Positions 1 to 11,300 of a stretch of 64,000 bases of DNA are shown here, one piece after another. This DNA comes from Pseudomonas syringae. Its GTDB lineage: Bacteria > Pseudomonadota > Gammaproteobacteria > Pseudomonadales > Pseudomonadaceae. The DNA lies in assembly GCF_000737245.1 (NCBI RefSeq), contig NZ_JPQU01000030.1:31411-95410 (forward strand). Direction: 5' to 3'. The notes below the pieces were generated by a model, which was not told the DNA's origin, did not search any database, and saw only the letters and a program-made list of their open reading frames with translations. The translations under genes were made by a program, and so were the position numbers. How positions within the stretch are numbered: the first letter of the stretch is position 1; every line of letters begins with the position of its first letter.

Positions 1-878
1 TGGGTGACCAATTCCATGAACGCCTTAGCCCTGGGCGATTGCTGATCCTTGCGTTGAACCAGCCACACCGCGCTGGTGGCGTCCGGGTCGAGGAGGGTTC
101 GGTAGACCACGCCGTCGATGCGCATACGGCGATAGGAAGCGGGTAATACCGTGACCCCAAGCCCCGCCGCGACCAGACCGATAATGGTCATCGCCTCTCC
201 TGCTTCCTGAGTCATCAACGGGCTGAATCCAGCGGCTCTGGCCAGATCCATCAGTTGTGCGTACAACCCGCTGCCGTAGGTTCGCGGGAAGAATACGAAC
301 GGTTCGGCCGCCAGTTCCGACAGATACAAACCCTGCTCACTACCCTGAGCCAGCGGGTGATCGGCATTGATGATCGCCACCAGCGGCTCGCGCAGCAGTT
401 CCACCACCAGCAGCGAATCAGGTAACGGCAGCGGACGCATGATCCCGACCTGAATCGACTCATCCTCCAGCCCTGCCGCCACTTCCTTGCTGGTCATTTC
501 CTGCAAGGCCAAGTGCACGGCGGGGAAGCTTTGCCGAAAAGCGAAGATCGCCTGCGGGATGCTGGATGTGAAAGGTGCCGAGGTGGTGAAACCAATCTTC
601 AGTTCACCCAGCTCACCTAACTGCGCTCGACGGGCGACATCCGACGCCTTATCGACCTGCGCCAGCACCAGACGCGCCTCATCCAGGAACAGCCGCCCCG
701 CCTCGCTCAGCGCCACGCGACGATTAGTGCGCTCGAACAAGCGGACTCCCAGTTCCTGCTCCAAAGCCTGGATCTGTTGGCTCAATGGCGGTTGCGAAAT
801 ACCCAGCACCTGAGCGGCGCGACCAAAATGCAGCTCTTCGGCCACCGCGATGAAGTACCGCAAATGACGTAATTCCAT
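1..878 (-). CDS. LysR-family transcriptional regulator (3' end cut by window edge)
   Basis: Reading from the ATG at 878 the protein opens MELRHLRYFIAVAEELHFGR and continues with the LysR winged helix-turn-helix (AAQVLGISQPPLSQQIQALE, then LGVRLFERTNR), residues 1-60. About 292 residues are visible without a stop. LysR proteins are about 300 residues, so only the last few are missing. It is divergent from the MFS transporter gene with a 117-nt gap holding a palindrome, the usual layout for a LysR activator and its target. The family identity is firm. The inducer and regulon are unknown, and transport control is inferred from position. Confidence 0.93.
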   Translation of the reverse strand, partial: MELRHLRYFIAVAEELHFGRAAQVLGISQPPLSQQIQALEQELGVRLFERTNRRVALSEAGRLFLDEARLVLAQVDKASDVARRAQLGELGELKIGFTTSAPFTSSIPQAIFAFRQSFPAVHLALQEMTSKEVAAGLEDESIQVGIMRPLPLPDSLLVVELLREPLVAIINADHPLAQGSEQGLYLSELAAEPFVFFPRTYGSGLYAQLMDLARAAGFSPLMTQEAGEAMTIIGLVAAGLGVTVLPASYRRMRIDGVVYRTLLDPDATSAVWLVQRKDQQSPRAKAFMELVT

Positions 879-930
879 GGCTTTCCTATTGAGTCGTTTT
901 ACCTATCAAACAGGTCGAACAATATATTGG

Positions 931-958
931 AAAGAATGATTGGCGAGCTATATTCTTT
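931..958. promoter_or_regulatory. Candidate LysR operator in divergent promoter
   Basis: The arms AAAGAAT (931-937) and ATTCTTT (952-958) form a perfect 7-bp inverted repeat with a 14-nt spacer, between the LysR start (878) and the MFS start. LysR proteins typically bind dyads in such divergent regions. The assignment is inferred from position and symmetry only. Confidence 0.4.
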
Positions 959-995
959 TTCTCACGCCCGCTTAAACGCTGCCCCGAGGTCTATC

Positions 996-2270
996 TTGAA
1001 CCCTGCTGTCGCTTCGTCCGCCCCAGACACTTCATCGACCCTGATTGAAGCGGCCATCCCCCTGGGCGACACCTATATCGAAAAAGACACGCCTATGTTC
1101 ATGCGCACGGTACTGGCGCTGTTTTCCGGCGGCTTCGCGACCTTTGCCCTGTTGTATTGCGTACAGCCGATGATGCCGGTGCTGTCTCGGGAGTTCTCGA
1201 TCAACGCGGCGCAGAGCAGCCTGATTCTTTCGGTTTCTACCGCGATGCTGGCCATCGGCCTACTGATCACCGGGCCGATTTCCGACCGTCTTGGACGTAA
1301 GCCAGTGATGGTCCTGGCGCTGTTCTGCGCGGCGATTTTCACCCTCGCCAGCGCGCTAATGCCGACCTGGGAAGGAGTGCTGGTCACCCGAGCGCTGGTG
1401 GGACTTTCGCTCAGCGGTCTGGCAGCGGTGGCCATGACCTACCTCAGCGAAGAGATCCACCCCAACCACATTGGCCTGGCGATGGGCTTGTACATCGGCG
1501 GCAACGCCATCGGCGGCATGAGCGGCCGAGTGATTACCGGGGTATTGATCGATTACATAAGCTGGCACGCAGCGCTGATGGTAGTGGGTGTCCTGGCGCT
1601 GATCGCGGCGGGCGTGTTCTGGAAGATCCTCCCCGAATCCCGCAACTTTCGTGCACGCTCGCTGCAACCGCGCAGCCTGATCGATGGCTTTGTCATGCAG
1701 TTCCGCGACGCTGGCCTGCCGCTGCTGTTCCTTGAAGCATTCCTGTTGATGGGCAGCTTCGTCACTCTGTTCAACTACATCGGTTATCGCCTGCTGGCCG
1801 AGCCTTATCACTTGAGTCAGGCGCTGGTCGGGCTGTTTTCAGTGGTTTACCTGTCAGGCATCTACAGCTCGGCGAAGATTGGTTCGCTGGCCGACAGACT
1901 GGGGCGACGCCAAGTCTTGTGGGCGGTCATTGTGCTGATGCTGGTCGGCATCGTCTTGACCATGTTTGAACCGCTTGCGTTGGTGATCATCGGCGTACTG
2001 CTGTTTACCTTTGGTTTCTTCGGCGCACATTCAGTTGCCAGCAGCTGGATCGGTCGACGGGCGCTCAAGGCCAAAGGTCAGGCGTCCTCGCTTTATCTGT
2101 TCAGTTATTACGCTGGGTCAAGTGTGGCGGGAACTGCGGGCGGGATTTGCTGGCACTACGGCGGATGGAACGGCATCGGGTTGTTTATTGGGGTGCTGTT
2201 ACTGATTGCGCTGGCTGTGGCGTTAAGGCTGAAGAAGTTGCCACCGTTGCAGGTGACAACCCAGATCTGA
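996..2270 (+). CDS. MFS transporter (YnfM/AraJ-like drug/metabolite:H+ antiporter type)
   Basis: An inner-membrane protein of the major facilitator superfamily with about 12 hydrophobic segments. The MFS loop signature GPISDRLGRKPVMV follows TM2, and the C-terminal half repeats it as GSLADRLGRRQVL. The conserved N-terminal block (GGFATFALLYCVQPMMPVLS) resembles YnfM-type carriers. I chose the TTG at 996 because a GAGGT-like ribosome site lies just upstream; the frame opens at 927 and an in-frame ATG at 1095 directly precedes TM1. It is divergent from the LysR gene, which probably controls it. The substrate cannot be read from the sequence. Confidence 0.88.
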   Translation: MNPAVASSAPDTSSTLIEAAIPLGDTYIEKDTPMFMRTVLALFSGGFATFALLYCVQPMMPVLSREFSINAAQSSLILSVSTAMLAIGLLITGPISDRLGRKPVMVLALFCAAIFTLASALMPTWEGVLVTRALVGLSLSGLAAVAMTYLSEEIHPNHIGLAMGLYIGGNAIGGMSGRVITGVLIDYISWHAALMVVGVLALIAAGVFWKILPESRNFRARSLQPRSLIDGFVMQFRDAGLPLLFLEAFLLMGSFVTLFNYIGYRLLAEPYHLSQALVGLFSVVYLSGIYSSAKIGSLADRLGRRQVLWAVIVLMLVGIVLTMFEPLALVIIGVLLFTFGFFGAHSVASSWIGRRALKAKGQASSLYLFSYYAGSSVAGTAGGICWHYGGWNGIGLFIGVLLLIALAVALRLKKLPPLQVTTQI

Positions 2271-2276
2271 AGTTCT

Positions 2277-2382
2277 CCTGTTGGAGCGAGGCTTGCCCGC
2301 GATAAGGACACCGCGATCTTCAAACCGATCACCTAAACCTTATCGTCGGATTGCCGCCCAGACCAAGCACCGCTCCCACAGG
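2277..2382. repeat. Degenerate REP pair
   Basis: A TTGGAGCGAGGCTTGCCCGC tip (2281-2300) faces an inverted, decayed GCACCGCTCCCACAGG end (2367-2382). The two arms belong to different REP tip types, so the pair is imperfect. It lies between the convergent 3' ends of the MFS gene and hemE. Confidence 0.75.
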
Positions 2383-2406
2383 ATTGCATTTCAATCGGTA
2401 ATCGCT

Positions 2407-3474
2407 TTACCCGTGATACTGCGCCGACAGCTCGTGCACTGCTTCGATGAACGCGCCGGCGTGAGCCGGGTCGACTTCCGGGGTGATGCCGTGGCCGAGG
2501 TTGAAGACGTGGCCGTCGCCGCTGCCATAGCTGGCGAGAATGCGTGAAACTTCGGCGCGGATCGCTTGCGGGCTGGCGTACAGCACCGAAGGGTCCATGT
2601 TGCCTTGAAGCGCGACCTTGCTACCCACACGACGACGGGCGTCGCCGATGTTGGTGGTCCAGTCCAGGCCCAGTGCATCAGCGCCCGTTTCGGCCATGCT
2701 TTCCAGCCACAAGCCGCCGCCTTTGGTGAATAGAATCACCGGGACCTTGCGACCGTCGTTCTCGCGAATCAGGCCGTTGACGATTTTCTGCATGTAGGCC
2801 AGAGAGAACTCCTGGTATGCCGCATCGGAAAGACTCCCGCCCCAACTGTCAAAAATCTGCACCGCCTGCGCACCGGCCATGATCTGGCCATTGAGGTAAG
2901 CGATGACCGAATCGGCCAGCTTGTCCAGCAGCAGGTGCATGGCTTGCGGGTTTTCGTAGAGCATGGCTTTGGACTTGCGATGGTCTTTCGACGAGCCGCC
3001 TTCGACCATATAAGTCGCCAGAGTCCAAGGGCTGCCAGAGAAGCCAATCAGCGGCACACGGCCATTGAGCTCGCGGCGGATAGTGCTGACAGCATCCATC
3101 ACATAGCCGAGGTCCTTTTGCGCGTCCAGGACTGGCAGGGCTTCGATATCAGCCAGGGTATTGACGGTTTTCTTGAAGCGCGGGCCTTCGCCGGTCTCGA
3201 AATACAATCCCAGGCCCATGGCATCGGGGATGGTCAGGATGTCAGAGAACAGGATGGCCGCGTCCAGGTGCGGATAGCGGTCCAGAGGCTGCAAGGTGAC
3301 TTCGCAGGCGAACTCCGGGTTCATGCACAGGCTCATGAAGTCCCCGGCCTTGGCGCGGCTGGCGCGGTATTCCGGCAGGTAGCGACCGGCCTGGCGCATC
3401 ATCCAGACGGGTGTGACGTCCACGGGTTGCTTGAGCAGGGCACGAAGGAAACGGTCGTTCTTCAAGGCAGTCAT
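2407..3474 (-). CDS. hemE: Uroporphyrinogen III decarboxylase
   Basis: Cytoplasmic heme-pathway enzyme that decarboxylates the four acetate side chains of uroporphyrinogen III to give coproporphyrinogen III. The 355-residue length is normal for the family. The N-terminal signature [16 protein letters not shown] supplies the substrate-binding arginines, [12 protein letters not shown] carries the conserved aspartate, and the second signature [16 protein letters not shown] is intact. It is monocistronic, downstream of gltBD and the toxin gene on the same strand, and separated from them by a strong bidirectional hairpin. Assignment is secure. Confidence 0.98.
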   Translation of the reverse strand: MTALKNDRFLRALLKQPVDVTPVWMMRQAGRYLPEYRASRAKAGDFMSLCMNPEFACEVTLQPLDRYPHLDAAILFSDILTIPDAMGLGLYFETGEGPRFKKTVNTLADIEALPVLDAQKDLGYVMDAVSTIRRELNGRVPLIGFSGSPWTLATYMVEGGSSKDHRKSKAMLYENPQAMHLLLDKLADSVIAYLNGQIMAGAQAVQIFDSWGGSLSDAAYQEFSLAYMQKIVNGLIRENDGRKVPVILFTKGGGLWLESMAETGADALGLDWTTNIGDARRRVGSKVALQGNMDPSVLYASPQAIRAEVSRILASYGSGDGHVFNLGHGITPEVDPAHAGAFIEAVHELSAQYHG

Positions 3475-3520
3475 GTCGGCATCCGCAAAAAAAGTGCGGG
3501 CATTTTCTCAGACGCAGACG

Positions 3521-3550
3521 TAAAAGGCACGGACCGAGCCGTGCCTTTTA
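3521..3550. terminator. Bidirectional intrinsic terminator between toxin gene and hemE
   Basis: A 12-bp perfect stem TAAAAGGCACGG (3521-3532) / CCGTGCCTTTTA (3539-3550) with a 6-nt loop. The A/T edges give a short U tract in both directions. It should stop transcripts leaving the toxin gene before they reach hemE. Confidence 0.8.
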
Positions 3551-3581
3551 TCTATCGGGACGATTTGTCGCGGCAGCGGAA

Positions 3582-3669
3582 CTCTGTAGGAGCCGCCGCA
3601 GGCTGCGAAAAAACCACACACTGCACCCTTCTTCAGATCGTTTCACAGCCTTCGGCAGCTCCTACAGAG
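3582..3669. repeat. REPIN, TGTAGGAGC(C/T)GCCG tip type
   Basis: CTCTGTAGGAGC (3582-3593) is matched by GCTCCTACAGAG (3658-3669), and the inner parts GCCGCAGGCTGCGA and TTCACAGCCTTCGGC are near-complementary. It lies just after the stop codon of the toxin gene. Confidence 0.8.
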
Positions 3670-3683
3670 GGACCGCGTCAAAC

Positions 3684-6485
3684 TCAGTGCTTGGATTTAT
3701 GCCAAGGCATGATTTCTTCAAACACCAGAACGCCTTTGTTATCGGCAGGCTCTCTGACCTTCAAACGCCACGCGCCTTTGCCCTTGTCATTGGGTATACC
3801 CGCGATGTTGAAGGTATACAGTTTCTCCTTGGCCTGGTTTTTCCCGACGCTATGGAATCCATGGCTGCCGTGGTCCAGCGGGAAATCTGTCTTGATCGTT
3901 TCGATGGACTTGAGTACCCGGTCCTCAATATGTTGATCCAGTTTTTTGAAAATCTTCGCGTCCTCCAGGCCTGTCAAATCCAGCTTGTACACCCCACCCC
4001 CTGCGCCACCCGGCGGATGGTAGCGCCACACATTCTGCTCGTCGGGAAACATAGGTGTTTTACTGGAAGCATTAGGATGCCGAAGATCAATCATCCGCCA
4101 CACATGACTCGCGTGGTCCGGTTGGACGGGATAAGCCTTCCCTTTGCGCACCAGATAGAAACTCGACTGGCCATCAATGACCCGTTCATGGACGCCGTTG
4201 TAAAAACCGTCGGTACGCAGTTTCAAGCCACTCGGCAATTGGGGCATCGCCGGCCTGGCGTCGAAGTTAAGGACCCCGGTGTACTTGTCTATAAATTGCT
4301 TGGGCTGCGCAGGTTTGATCTTCGCAGGCTTGGCCTTCGATATTTTGGAAAAGGGAATCATATCGAGCAACAGAAGGGCTGCTTCGACAAAATAACTCTC
4401 TGCCTCTTTTGCCTTGCCTGCGGCGGCGTCGCGCAAACCCTGAGCGACCGCATACGTACTGCGAATCGCAGCGATGGGCAACGCAATTCTGAATGGCGTA
4501 AAAATCAGTGCTACTTCACCAGCAATCCTGATGATGTCCCAGGCACTCTGCCAATTTACTTCCGAGGTCGTATTGGTCTGCTCGTCGACTTTCTCGATCA
4601 CTCTGTCAATGCGCGCTTCATATGCTGCTTCGAGAAAGTTTCCCGTGTAGGGCCTGGTATCAATAATGAGGGTGCGCCAGTTGTTGACCAGTGCATTTCG
4701 GACGTCGCGCTGCTGTTTGAGCGGGGCCATGCCTACCAGGTATTGCAGATAAACAGGGTCAAGCAAGATCGGCCGAAGCTCCTCAAGGTTGTTGAGCTCG
4801 CGCAAGCACTTCCCGTCCGGCGCTTGAGGGGTGTAGACCACAACCGTAGCAACGGCCTGGCTTGATTCCGTACCGATAATCAGCAGGCCATCCAGCTGTA
4901 TTCCGTTAAGGCGCAGTTTCTGGACCTGAATATGATGGCGTTCTACGAGCCCGCGATTTCCGTCGTCAACAGGATGATCGACAACGGCCTTTACCCATTT
5001 GTAGCCACGATCTTCCTGGCCTGCCGGCGAAGTGCCGTCATCAAGGAAATCTCCGGCCATCTTGGCTTCCAGCGCATCAAAACGCATTTGCGCCTGCATC
5101 ACCCGAGCGTACCGCGTTGCATACAATCGTCCCTGAGCCGAGGTCAGCAAACTCGATTTCACGAATCTCGGATACTCTTCACCGACATTCAGCCCACGAA
5201 CAAGATCATAGATATAGGAAGCCGTAAGCCCACTGACGGGTTCTCCCTGGGCATTTTTAACAACTGCCGTCGTCAGGAAATTAATATTCGTGAACGCAAC
5301 ATTACTCAGGCTCAAATCCGTAAGGCGTTGCTCGCGACTAGAATGTACGACCTCAACATTATTCCCCGGCCCAGCCAAAGATGGAGTGACCACGACTCCA
5401 GTTACCTGGGTATGAAATGTTTCGATAATCACATCGTCAGGTTCGATTAACAGGCCATGATCAATGACGAGCCGCTCACGTAGTTTGATACGAGCATAGT
5501 CACGTATCTGCATGGACTCGCCATACATCTCGACATCCGGTAAGCCCGGCTCTTGCGCACTGAGTACCGTCAGATTGTAGTCGCGGAGTGCAACGCTCCA
5601 CTGATGCCGATCAGCATCCGAAAGCCGCTTGAGCCAGTCAGGGAGCGCGTTGTTTGTATCAACGTCGTCGGCCTGTGCATCCAGCAATTCATCGATTTCG
5701 CGGCTACGTGCCCATTCCGCTTTAGAGTCTTCAAGGGCTAGGGCAAAGGCTTCGGGTAATACGTCGTGATGTATTAAGTCGATTTCCTGAGCATGGGTCA
5801 GTGGCAATACGTTGAGCAGATCCTCCAGGCGCTCGATCGGCAGTTGCGGGTTAAGTGCGCGCAACGCCCATAACGGCAGTGGTCGGTCTGGCGGCGTGGG
5901 CGTCCAGAAAGGGAGGAATGGATTCGAATCGTCGTCTTGATTTTCCGATTTCGACAGATCGGCATCAGCCAGCAATGCTTCCAGAAGCTGCGCACGTTTT
6001 GCTATCGCCAACTCTGCGATTTGTCCGCGTACGACTCTGATCCGGCTGTGGTCGGTGAAATCATCTCCGCCGCTACCGAGTTCGGAGTTAGCAGGAATTT
6101 GCCTGAACAGACCGTGAAACATCGGTTCGATAATGTAGGTGTTGGTATTACCCAATCCGGCGTAACTGCCATCTGCATGCTGCACCAGAGTGACGGCATG
6201 CTGGATGTCTGCTGCGTCGCTGCCTTTGAGATAACAGGCGATTTCGTCCCCTTCTTCATCAACGACGGACAGCTCTGTGTCCGCAGGCCAATGGGGCAGC
6301 TGCGTCAGCATGGCGAACAACAAACCGTCGCCACCGTAGGGGAAATAATTTCGTTCAGTGAAGCGCTCGGCAAACTGATCGAGGATCAGGTTTGCCTGCC
6401 GGCGGTCGCGGTACTCGCGAATTGCGCTGATGCTTGGGGTGAATGTCGTGGGCTCTTCAGTGATGGAGGATGCATCTTGAGACAT
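3684..6485 (-). CDS. Dermonecrotic-toxin-like protein (DUF6543-type polymorphic toxin)
   Basis: A 933-residue protein without an N-terminal signal peptide. Residues 1-600 resemble the 'dermonecrotic toxin, N-terminal' (DUF6543) family of pseudomonads, including the typical block VVVYTPQAPDGKCLREL (548-564) followed by a leucine-rich YLQYLVGMAPL helix. Residues 645-715 form two hydrophobic stretches (IIRIAGEVALIFTPFRIALP; YFVEAALLLLDMIPF), possibly a membrane-inserting hairpin. Residues 757-800 carry the adaptor-like GFYNG...YPV..DHASHVWRMIDL motif. The last 90 residues (about 845-933) are a separate small domain ending VFEEIMPWHKSKH. A ribosome site (AAGGAAG) precedes the ATG. No immunity or secretion gene adjoins it. 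Toxin function is inferred from family resemblance; target and delivery are unknown. Confidence 0.75.
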   Translation of the reverse strand: MSQDASSITEEPTTFTPSISAIREYRDRRQANLILDQFAERFTERNYFPYGGDGLLFAMLTQLPHWPADTELSVVDEEGDEIACYLKGSDAADIQHAVTLVQHADGSYAGLGNTNTYIIEPMFHGLFRQIPANSELGSGGDDFTDHSRIRVVRGQIAELAIAKRAQLLEALLADADLSKSENQDDDSNPFLPFWTPTPPDRPLPLWALRALNPQLPIERLEDLLNVLPLTHAQEIDLIHHDVLPEAFALALEDSKAEWARSREIDELLDAQADDVDTNNALPDWLKRLSDADRHQWSVALRDYNLTVLSAQEPGLPDVEMYGESMQIRDYARIKLRERLVIDHGLLIEPDDVIIETFHTQVTGVVVTPSLAGPGNNVEVVHSSREQRLTDLSLSNVAFTNINFLTTAVVKNAQGEPVSGLTASYIYDLVRGLNVGEEYPRFVKSSLLTSAQGRLYATRYARVMQAQMRFDALEAKMAGDFLDDGTSPAGQEDRGYKWVKAVVDHPVDDGNRGLVERHHIQVQKLRLNGIQLDGLLIIGTESSQAVATVVVYTPQAPDGKCLRELNNLEELRPILLDPVYLQYLVGMAPLKQQRDVRNALVNNWRTLIIDTRPYTGNFLEAAYEARIDRVIEKVDEQTNTTSEVNWQSAWDIIRIAGEVALIFTPFRIALPIAAIRSTYAVAQGLRDAAAGKAKEAESYFVEAALLLLDMIPFSKISKAKPAKIKPAQPKQFIDKYTGVLNFDARPAMPQLPSGLKLRTDGFYNGVHERVIDGQSSFYLVRKGKAYPVQPDHASHVWRMIDLRHPNASSKTPMFPDEQNVWRYHPPGGAGGGVYKLDLTGLEDAKIFKKLDQHIEDRVLKSIETIKTDFPLDHGSHGFHSVGKNQAKEKLYTFNIAGIPNDKGKGAWRLKVREPADNKGVLVFEEIMPWHKSKH

Positions 6486-6858
6486 GGCTACTTCCTTATA
6501 GCGACATGTGGGGAAAGGGAATCAATCTGGCAGATGGTTTCCCGGTGAATCGAGGCAAATCCTAGCTCGTCCTGAGTCCGGAAAACCCTTGGGGAAATGA
6601 ACAGCAAAGAAGTTGGCGAGCCAGCAGGTAGTGGCGCAGAGGGGTTCAGAAAGGGGGAAAACGCCGGGGCGGCTGCCGTTGGCTTGAAAATAGTTAATTT
6701 GTTCAGATGGGGTAGTCGTGGGGCAATTTGTTGCAACGATTTACGCGATCGCTCTAGGAGCTCACGAGCAACGCGAGGCAGCGATAGCGGTTTGTCTGGC
6801 ATACCGCTATCGCTGCCTCGCGTTGCTCGTGAGCTCCTACAGGCTCTACATTTTCGTC
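6486..6858. other. Intergenic gap gltD-toxin gene (373 nt)
   Basis: No convincing gene. The 104-codon minus-strand frame here starts inside the hairpin arm and shows no family features. The stretch holds the toxin-gene leader, an A/T-rich patch near 6689-6703 that may contain its promoter, and the 37-bp palindrome at 6755-6839. Confidence 0.6.
6755..6839. repeat. Perfect 37-bp inverted repeat (REPIN of divergent type)
   Basis: Arms 6755-6791 and 6803-6839 are perfectly complementary over 37 bp with an 11-nt loop. The tip TAGGAGCTCACGAGCAACGC differs from the other REP tips in the window. It follows gltD by 19 nt and probably ends the gltBD transcript. Confidence 0.85.
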
Positions 6859-8390
<1,532 letters not shown>

Positions 8391-8392
8391 TC

Positions 8393-11300
8393 TTATTGCG
8401 GATTCGCGCGGGTGCTGGAGAGCAAGGACTTCAGCGAAGCAGCCTTTGGCTTGACCATCCAGAAGCGGCGCAGGTAGTCGTCCAGGTTTTCCCAGACGTT
8501 ACGGCCCCACTCACTGTCGGTTTCCTCGACATACTCAGCCAGAACACGCTCCAGATGGCTGCGATAAGCCTCCATCGCCTCGCCGCTGATCCGCTGGATC
8601 TCAACCAGTTCGTGGTTGACCCGGTCAACGAAGGTGTTGTCCAGGTCCAGCACGTAGGCGAAACCACCGGTCATGCCGGAGCCGAAGTTGTAACCGGTCT
8701 TGCCCAGCACGCAAACGAAGCCGCCCGTCATGTATTCGCAGCAGTGGTCGCCCGTGCCTTCCACGATGGTGTGGGCACCGGAGTTACGCACGGCGAAACG
8801 CTCGCCTGCGGTACCCGCCGCAAACAGCTTGCCACCGGTAGCGCCGTACAGACAGGTGTTGCCGATGATGGCGCTGTCCTGAGTCTTGAACGGGCTGCCT
8901 TTAGGCGGAACGATCACCAGCTTGCCGGCGGTCATGCCTTTGCCGACGTAGTCGTTGGCGTCGCCTTCCAGATACATGTTCAGGCCACCGGCGTTCCACA
9001 CACCGAAGCTTTGACCGGCCGTCCCTTTGAAGCGGAAGGTGATCGGTGCCTTGTTCATGCCCTGGTTGCCGTGCAGCTTGGCGATTTCGCCGGAAATCCG
9101 CGCGCCGATGGAACGGTCGCAGTTGCAGATGTCCAGTTCGTACTCGCCGCCGCTCATGCTTTCGATGGCCGGCTTGGCCATTTCAACCATGCGCTCGGCC
9201 AGCAGGCCTTTGTCGAACGGCGGGTTGCGATCCACCAGGCTGAACTGAGGCTTGTCAGCCGGAATGTGGTCGCTGCCCAGCAACGGAGTGAGGTCCAGAT
9301 GCTGCTGCTTGGCGGTTTCACCCGGCAGGATGTCGAGCAGATCAGTACGCCCGATCAGCTCTTCCAGGGAACGCACGCCCAGCTTGGCCAGCCACTCGCG
9401 GGTTTCTTCGGCCACGTAGGTGAAGAAGTTGATCACCATGTCGACGGTGCCGATGTAGTGATCTTTACGCAGCTTGTCGTTCTGGGTCGCAACACCAGTG
9501 GCGCAGTTGTTCAGGTGACAGATACGCAGGTATTTGCAGCCCAGAGCGATCATTGGCGCAGTACCGAAGCCGAAGCTTTCAGCACCGAGAATCGCTGCCT
9601 TGATCACGTCCAGACCGGTTTTCAGACCGCCATCGGTCTGTACCCGAACCTTGCCGCGCAAATCGTTGCCACGCAGGGTCTGGTGGGTTTCGGCCAGGCC
9701 GAGTTCCCACGGAGCGCCCGCGTATTTGATCGACGACAGCGGCGATGCACCGGTGCCGCCGTCATAGCCGGAAATGGTGATCAGGTCGGCGTAGGCCTTG
9801 GCCACACCGGCAGCAATCGTACCGACGCCCGCTTCAGCCACGAGCTTGACCGAAACCAGCGCAGCCGGGTTGACCTGCTTGAGGTCGAAAATCAGCTGCG
9901 ACAAATCTTCGATGGAATAGATGTCGTGGTGCGGCGGTGGCGAAATCAGGGTCACGCCCGGCACTGCATAACGCAGCTTGGCGATCAGACCGTTCACTTT
10001 ACCGCCCGGCAGTTGCCCGCCTTCACCCGGCTTGGCGCCTTGGGCAACTTTGATCTGCAACACATCAGCGTTGACCAGATACTCGGGGGTCACGCCGAAA
10101 CGGCCAGTGGCGATCTGCTTGATTTTCGAGCTGCGGATGGTGCCGTAGCGCGCAGGATCTTCGCCGCCTTCACCGGAGTTGGAGCGTGCGCCCAGACGGT
10201 TCATGGCCTCGGCCAGGGCTTCGTGAGCTTCCGGCGACAGGGCACCCAGCGAGATACCTGCCGAGTCGAAACGCTTGAGGATGTCTGCCAACGGCTCGAT
10301 CTCGTCGATGGGCAGCGGCGTATCGAGGGTCTTGACCTGGAACAGGTCGCGAATCATCGACACCGGACGCTTGTCCACCAGCGTGGTGTATTCCTTGAAC
10401 TTGGCGTAGTCACTCTGTTGCACGGCCGCTTGCAGCATGCTGACCACGTCCGGGTTGTAGGCGTGGTATTCGCCACCGAACACGAACTTGAGCAGACCAC
10501 CCTGCTGGATCGGCTTGCGCGGGCTCCAGGCTTCGTTCGAGAGCAACTTCTGCTCCGCTTCGATATCGACGAAGCGCGCACCTTTGATACGGCTCGGCAC
10601 ACCACGGAAACTCAGATCGCAGACCGCTTCGGACAGACCGATGGCCTCGAACAACTGCGCGCCACGGTACGAGGCGATAGTGGAGATACCCATCTTCGAC
10701 AGGATCTTGAGCAGACCTTTGGTGATGCCTTTACGGTAGTTCTTGAACACCTCGTAGAGGTCGCCAAGGACTTCACCGGTACGGATCAGGTCACCCAGCA
10801 CTTCGTAAGCCAGGAACGGATAGACCGCCGAAGCACCGAAGCCGATCAACACGGCAAAGTGGTGCGGATCGCGGGCTGTCGCGGTCTCGACCAGGATGTT
10901 GCTGTCGCAGCGCAGGCCTTTTTCGGTCAGGCGGTGGTGCACAGCGCCTACAGCCAACGAGGCATGAGCGGGCAACTTGCCTGGAGCGATATGACGGTCA
11001 GTCAGGACGATCTGGGTACGCCCGGCACGCACGGCTTCTTCAGCCTGATCAGCGATGTTACGCACCGCCGCTTCGAGGCCGATGCTTTCGTCGTAGTTCA
11101 GGTCGATGATCTGCCGCTCGAAGCCCGGGCGCTCCAGCGTCATCAGGGAGCGCCACTTGGCCGGAGAAATGACCGGCGAGCTGAGGATCACGCGCGAGGC
11201 GTGCTCTGGCGACTCCTGGAAAATGTTGCGCTCGGCACCGAGGCAGATTTCCAGCGACATGACGATGGCTTCACGCAGCGGGTCGATCGGCGGGTTGGTG

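Noticed and set aside
6488..6802. 104-codon minus-strand frame upstream of the toxin gene (possible immunity protein)
   Set aside because: It starts inside the palindrome arm, has no convincing ribosome site, and shows low-complexity Pro/Ser/Leu composition.
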